DNA of 64,000 nt. It comes from Dolichospermum flos-aquae CCAP 1403/13F (GTDB lineage: Bacteria; Cyanobacteriota; Cyanobacteriia; Cyanobacteriales; Nostocaceae). Shown in pieces: positions 60,090 through 64,000 of this stretch. The notes under the pieces are model-generated. The model worked only from the letters and a program-made list of their open reading frames with translations, ran no database searches and was not told where the DNA came from. Position 1 is the first letter of the stretch; every line of letters begins with the position of its first letter. The position numbers and the translations under genes were made by a program. Where the stretch lies: contig NZ_CP051206.1 in NCBI RefSeq assembly GCF_012516395.1, positions 3,948,001 through 4,012,000 on the forward strand, read 5' to 3'.

Positions 60090-60740
60090 TTAAGTTCCAA
60101 AAATGCGATCGCCCGCATCACCCAACCCTGGTACAATATACCCATGATCATCAAGCGTTTCATCAATAGTAGCGGTGTAAAGGATTAAGCCAGGATAGAC
60201 AGCAGCCAATTTTTTTAACGCTGGGGGAGCAACAACTACAGATATAATCCGAATTAACGCCGGATCAACACCTCTTTGGGTCAATTCCGCCATTACTGCC
60301 ATTATAGAGCCTCCAGTAGCTAACATCGGCTCAGTAATTAACACCCGCGTTTCGGGGGCAAATTTTTCAGGTAATTTATTTAAATAACAACTAGGCTCTA
60401 AAGTTTCTTCATTTCGCACCAAGCCAACATGGTAAATTGATGCCAAAGGCAGTACACCCTGCGCTCCCTCCAACAAGCCTAAACCAGCCCGTAAAATCGG
60501 CACAACAGCCACAGGTATGTGAGGATTAATAAAAGTTGCTGAACAGGTAGTCAGAGGCGTTTGCACCGTTGTTTCTTGAGTCGGCAACCACTCCCTAGCA
60601 GCTTCATAAGTTAGCCACCTGCCTAACTCAGTAATAGCAGAACGAAATAATACTGATGGTGTAGCTACATCACGGGCAACTCCCAACCAGTGCTGAATTA
60701 AGGGATGAGGTGGAACATAAACACGGAGTTGTTGCGTCAT
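60090..60740 (-). CDS. upp: uracil phosphoribosyltransferase
   Basis: Salvages uracil to UMP with PRPP. The 216-residue protein has the PRPP loop ITEPMLATGGSIMAVMAEL (about 134-152), AVVPILRAGLGLLEGAQ (about 76-92) and the uracil-site GYIVPGLGDAGDRIFGT at the C-terminus. Start ATG at 60740 follows CTAGCTATG. Length and motifs are normal. It is followed by the YtxH-like and YggT genes. Confidence 0.94.
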   Translation of the reverse strand: MTQQLRVYVPPHPLIQHWLGVARDVATPSVLFRSAITELGRWLTYEAAREWLPTQETTVQTPLTTCSATFINPHIPVAVVPILRAGLGLLEGAQGVLPLASIYHVGLVRNEETLEPSCYLNKLPEKFAPETRVLITEPMLATGGSIMAVMAELTQRGVDPALIRIISVVVAPPALKKLAAVYPGLILYTATIDETLDDHGYIVPGLGDAGDRIFGT

Positions 60741-60802
60741 AGCTAGAAAAGGGCGACTGGATAATTGTCTTTTTACTGGAACATCATAGCAGAATTCACC
60801 GA

Positions 60803-60903
<101 letters not shown>

Positions 60904-61170
60904 AGGAAGAAGTCAGGAGTAAATAGGGGTTGCTGATAGTTAGCCATATAAACCGAAAACCTAGATATATTAAGAGTTTCCGGGTTAAAAAAGTGAATTA
61001 TGTGCAAGCCCTAAATATATTTATTGATAAATCTTCTCATTAATAGTTGACAAAGATTCTCAATCAGAGTTATATTATTCTCAAGTGTTCTCCTCTCTTT
61101 AAAGAATCGGCAGGCGGGATTAGTCAGCAGCAGCAGACTTTTCCCTCTTTTTTGGATTAAATTACAAATT

Positions 61171-61341
61171 ATGAGTTCTGAATTATTTGATGTCATTATC
61201 ATTGGTTCTGGTATTGGTGGTTTAGTGACAGCCACCCAATTAGCAGCCAAAGGTGCCAAAGTTATAGTTTTTGAAAGTTATCTTATTCCCGGTGGTAGTG
61301 CTGGTTATTTTCAAACCCACATTCTGCACTTCAATAAGTAG
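61171..61341 (+). pseudogene. N-terminal fragment of a CrtISO-type carotenoid isomerase gene
   Basis: 56 codons: [20 protein letters not shown], then [20 protein letters not shown] and GGSAGYF match the N-terminus of CrtISO/CrtH-type FAD proteins (usual length about 500). After that seven foreign residues lead to TAG at 61339. The GxGxxG FAD motif is intact but the rest is absent, so it cannot be active. Loss by recombination among the many repeats downstream is likely. Confidence 0.75.
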
Positions 61342-62127
61342 TATACAAAAACTACATTTATGACTAATGAAAAACTATAGCTTTTAAAAATCAAGTAGCC
61401 ACCAATGAATAAATTATAGACACCAAAAATCCAGCTTTTTTATTATGTTTAAAAAGCTAGTACCGCAGGGCGGAAGTCAAAAGTCAAAAGTCAAAAGTCA
61501 AAACTAATATACAGTAGGCTTTTTGGCGATTGAATATGGTTGCTTTATTTACGCCGTGATGTACTAGTAAGACAGTTTAATTGGAATTTTTCAATCAGTT
61601 ACAGCACTTTCCGGTGTTATGAGGTACATATCCAGCGGGCAAGACTTGTACTGAGCTTGCGATGCCCTGAGCCTGTCGAAGGGTCGAAGTATGCCCGCAC
61701 TACAAGAGTTTCATGATTCAACTTTGTACCTCATAAGAGCGGAAACCGCTGTAAGTAGGTGAACGGAAAAAACCGTAGACGCGGAGCGGCTTCTCGAAGA
61801 GTAATATGTAACGAAAAGTAAAATCGCCCAAACCCTCTTCACTCTTGCCTCTTGCCTCTGGTTACTGAGCGAAGTCGAAGTATTGCCTCTTGCCTAGTGC
61901 CATAACGACGACTTTCAATGCTAACCTACTTAGTGGGCTTTAAACGACTTTAGCTTTTAGATAGGGAATAAATTCCCTGGCTTGAAGGGACATCAATTTA
62001 CGTTAAGTTGACACCAATGGCTAAACCCCTACTACTACAAATCCAAGTTTTTTGTAATTTTGCAAAAGTCCATGTCCCAACCATATTTAGTATAACAACT
62101 GACCACTGACCACTGACCACTGACAAA
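61342..62127. other. 786-bp repeat-rich intergenic region
   Basis: Contains AGTCAAA heptamers (61470-61502), a TACTGAGC...GTCGAAGTA compound repeat (61648-61691), the TAAGTAGGT element at 61752-61932 and GACCACT repeats (62098-62122). No gene recognised. Confidence 0.7.
61752..61932 (+). mobile_element. TAAGTAGGT miniature element, copy 5, with a nested repeat
   Basis: 181-bp long-type copy. Compared with 39911-40052 it has about 40 extra bp at 61858-61897 that include GGTTACTGAGCGAAGTCGAA, the repeat also found at 6708. One element has inserted into another. Confidence 0.8.
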
Positions 62128-62937
<810 letters not shown>

Positions 62938-62961
62938 TCAGGGGCTTTAGCCCTGAGAGTG

Positions 62962-64000
62962 TCAATAATTACCTTCAGGTGTGAGTGTTTCCGTCGGAAT
63001 TGGTTCTTCCGTTGGGGTTTGTGAGGGCGTTTCTGTGGGTTCAGGTTCTGGTGGATTTTCTGCTGTTACAGTCAGTTGATAATCTACCGGTTCTGAGGCT
63101 GTGGAAACAACAACAAATTCATAAAATCCTTTTTCTGATAATGTTGCAGATATCGTCCGTTTTTGAGAATCTTCTAGCAATGGGTTTTTCCCAGAAGGAG
63201 AATAAATTGATAATAAAACTTTTGAATTTGCTTCTAGCTTAACTTCCATATTTTGATCTTTGGCTAGTCCAGCAATAAAAACTTTACCTCTTCCTGGTTG
63301 CAAACTTCCACTCACTGTTTTCCCGGTAGCACCTTCAGGAAAGACGATTTTTTCAAATATGCTTTTATCAAGAATAGCGTTAAATTGATCATTGACAAAT
63401 GCGTACCAAACTTGTCCAATGGGTTGTTTAATAAAACTTTTACCCTTTTGTTCAGGAAATTCATGTAAAAAAGCTGCATCACCTAAATCATATAAAGACC
63501 GACTACCAACGTTGATTCTATTAATTTTAAATTGCCAGATTGCGCGTTCATTCCCAGTATAATTGCCCAGTTGACGGCGAGAGTCAGAGGTGATTGCAGA
63601 TAGCTTTTCTAGAACTTCAGCGGCGGTTTTATCCCATTCTGCCCGTAAACTTTCATCTTCTGGACTATCGCTAAGAATACGCCCTTTTAAATTGGGATCT
63701 TTGTCCCGAAAAACTTGATTTACGAGTGTAACATAAAATTTATAATCTATACCTAATTCTTCACGGCTATTGCTCAATTTTTGTTTGCGTTGTCTTTCCT
63801 CTGGTGAAAAATTAATTTGGGGTTTTATTATTTCCGTGGGATTGGGACTAGATATAATTGTCGAGTTATTTCCCTGTAAATCATTGGTCGGGGTTTTAAA
63901 TTTCTGCCAATATAAATAACTCCCAATAGTCAAGACAAAGACGAGAATCAAAACATTTGTTCCTGTCCAAATACCTGGGTGGGGAGGAGTGGGAATAATT
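62962..64000 (-). CDS. C-terminal part of a membrane-anchored protein with PPC-like end (5' end outside window)
   Basis: The frame is open to the window edge, so at least 346 residues are the C-terminal part of a longer protein. A Pro-rich linker (IIPTPPHPG) leads to one membrane span (VLILVFVLTIGSYLYW) and a large extracytoplasmic part containing YDLGDAAFLHEFPEQKGKSF and IGQVWYAFVNDQF, then a PPC-like beta domain (VFIAGLAKDQNMEVKL, GFYEFVVVSTASEPVDYQLT) and a Pro/Thr/Glu-rich tail. Similar tails follow Ser/Thr kinase domains in filamentous cyanobacteria, so the missing N-terminus is probably a kinase. That is inference from memory of the family. Confidence 0.6.
   Translation of the reverse strand, partial: IIPTPPHPGIWTGTNVLILVFVLTIGSYLYWQKFKTPTNDLQGNNSTIISSPNPTEIIKPQINFSPEERQRKQKLSNSREELGIDYKFYVTLVNQVFRDKDPNLKGRILSDSPEDESLRAEWDKTAAEVLEKLSAITSDSRRQLGNYTGNERAIWQFKINRINVGSRSLYDLGDAAFLHEFPEQKGKSFIKQPIGQVWYAFVNDQFNAILDKSIFEKIVFPEGATGKTVSGSLQPGRGKVFIAGLAKDQNMEVKLEANSKVLLSIYSPSGKNPLLEDSQKRTISATLSEKGFYEFVVVSTASEPVDYQLTVTAENPPEPEPTETPSQTPTEEPIPTETLTPEGNY

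Overview
The window comes from a filamentous, heterocyst-forming cyanobacterium of the Nostocales (Anabaena/Nostoc/Dolichospermum type). The evidence is a devCA gene pair (heterocyst glycolipid exporter), a DnaE polymerase C-half carrying a split-intein piece, the phycobilisome core gene apcF, glnA with a divergent-family GS-inactivating factor (gifA) and NtcA-type sites, many GCGATCGC (HIP1) octamers, an AT-rich composition and a heavy load of short dispersed repeats. No rRNA, tRNA or CRISPR array was recognised.

Layout. 1-1.9 kb: end of devC and devA. 1.9-6.6 kb: a HTH gene, ssb with a LexA box, a 3-hydroxyisobutyrate-dehydrogenase-like reductase whose catalytic Lys appears replaced, an unlisted 31-residue membrane peptide, a MidA-type methyltransferase and a Uma2 gene. 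6.9-13.8 kb: a single-chain type IIG restriction-modification enzyme, a DUF29-like gene, topA between two copies of a 36-bp repeat, and a GAF protein with a bilin-type Cys-His pair. 13.9-17.9 kb: a GatD-like amidotransferase, a secreted rhodanese, a DsrE protein, a Rieske protein and a COP23 protein. 18.5-24 kb: a complete inner-membrane type I secretion set (parvulin, ABC transporter with cNMP-like and degenerate C39 domains, HlyD adaptor). 24.5-32.5 kb: dnaE C-half with split intein, a new 54-residue Cys-rich ORF, ybaB, murB, murC, gap2 and thiL.

32.8-46.8 kb is a surface-glycan and surface-protein region: an ABC-2 exporter (permease and ATPase), a coiled-coil methyltransferase, four glycosyltransferase genes, and a 1366-residue DUF4214/RTX protein, a plausible substrate for a type I secretion system such as the one at 18.5-24 kb. 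A Uma2 gene lies between the exporter permease and its ATPase, and the 3' end of the permease is repeated on the far side of it, so the intrusion is visible in the sequence. 47-53.4 kb holds two decayed toxin-antitoxin modules (one vapC split by an internally deleted IS200/IS605-type element, one PIN gene cut after about 34 residues) around apcF, glnA, gifA and a zinc alcohol dehydrogenase. 53.8-64 kb holds a WD40 Ser/Thr kinase, argJ, another Uma2 gene, small membrane and secreted proteins, upp, a carotene-isomerase fragment, fabG and the end of a large membrane protein.

The most distinctive property of the window is its repeat ecology. At least five families of miniature inverted-repeat elements occur, several with recognisable ends and target duplications. 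Some supply stop codons (topA, thiL, the WD40 kinase), some sit in frame inside proteins (MidA, ThiL, GAF), and one array of five 79-bp hairpin units brackets gap2 in opposite orientations. All functional calls are from reading the sequence; no database search was run.
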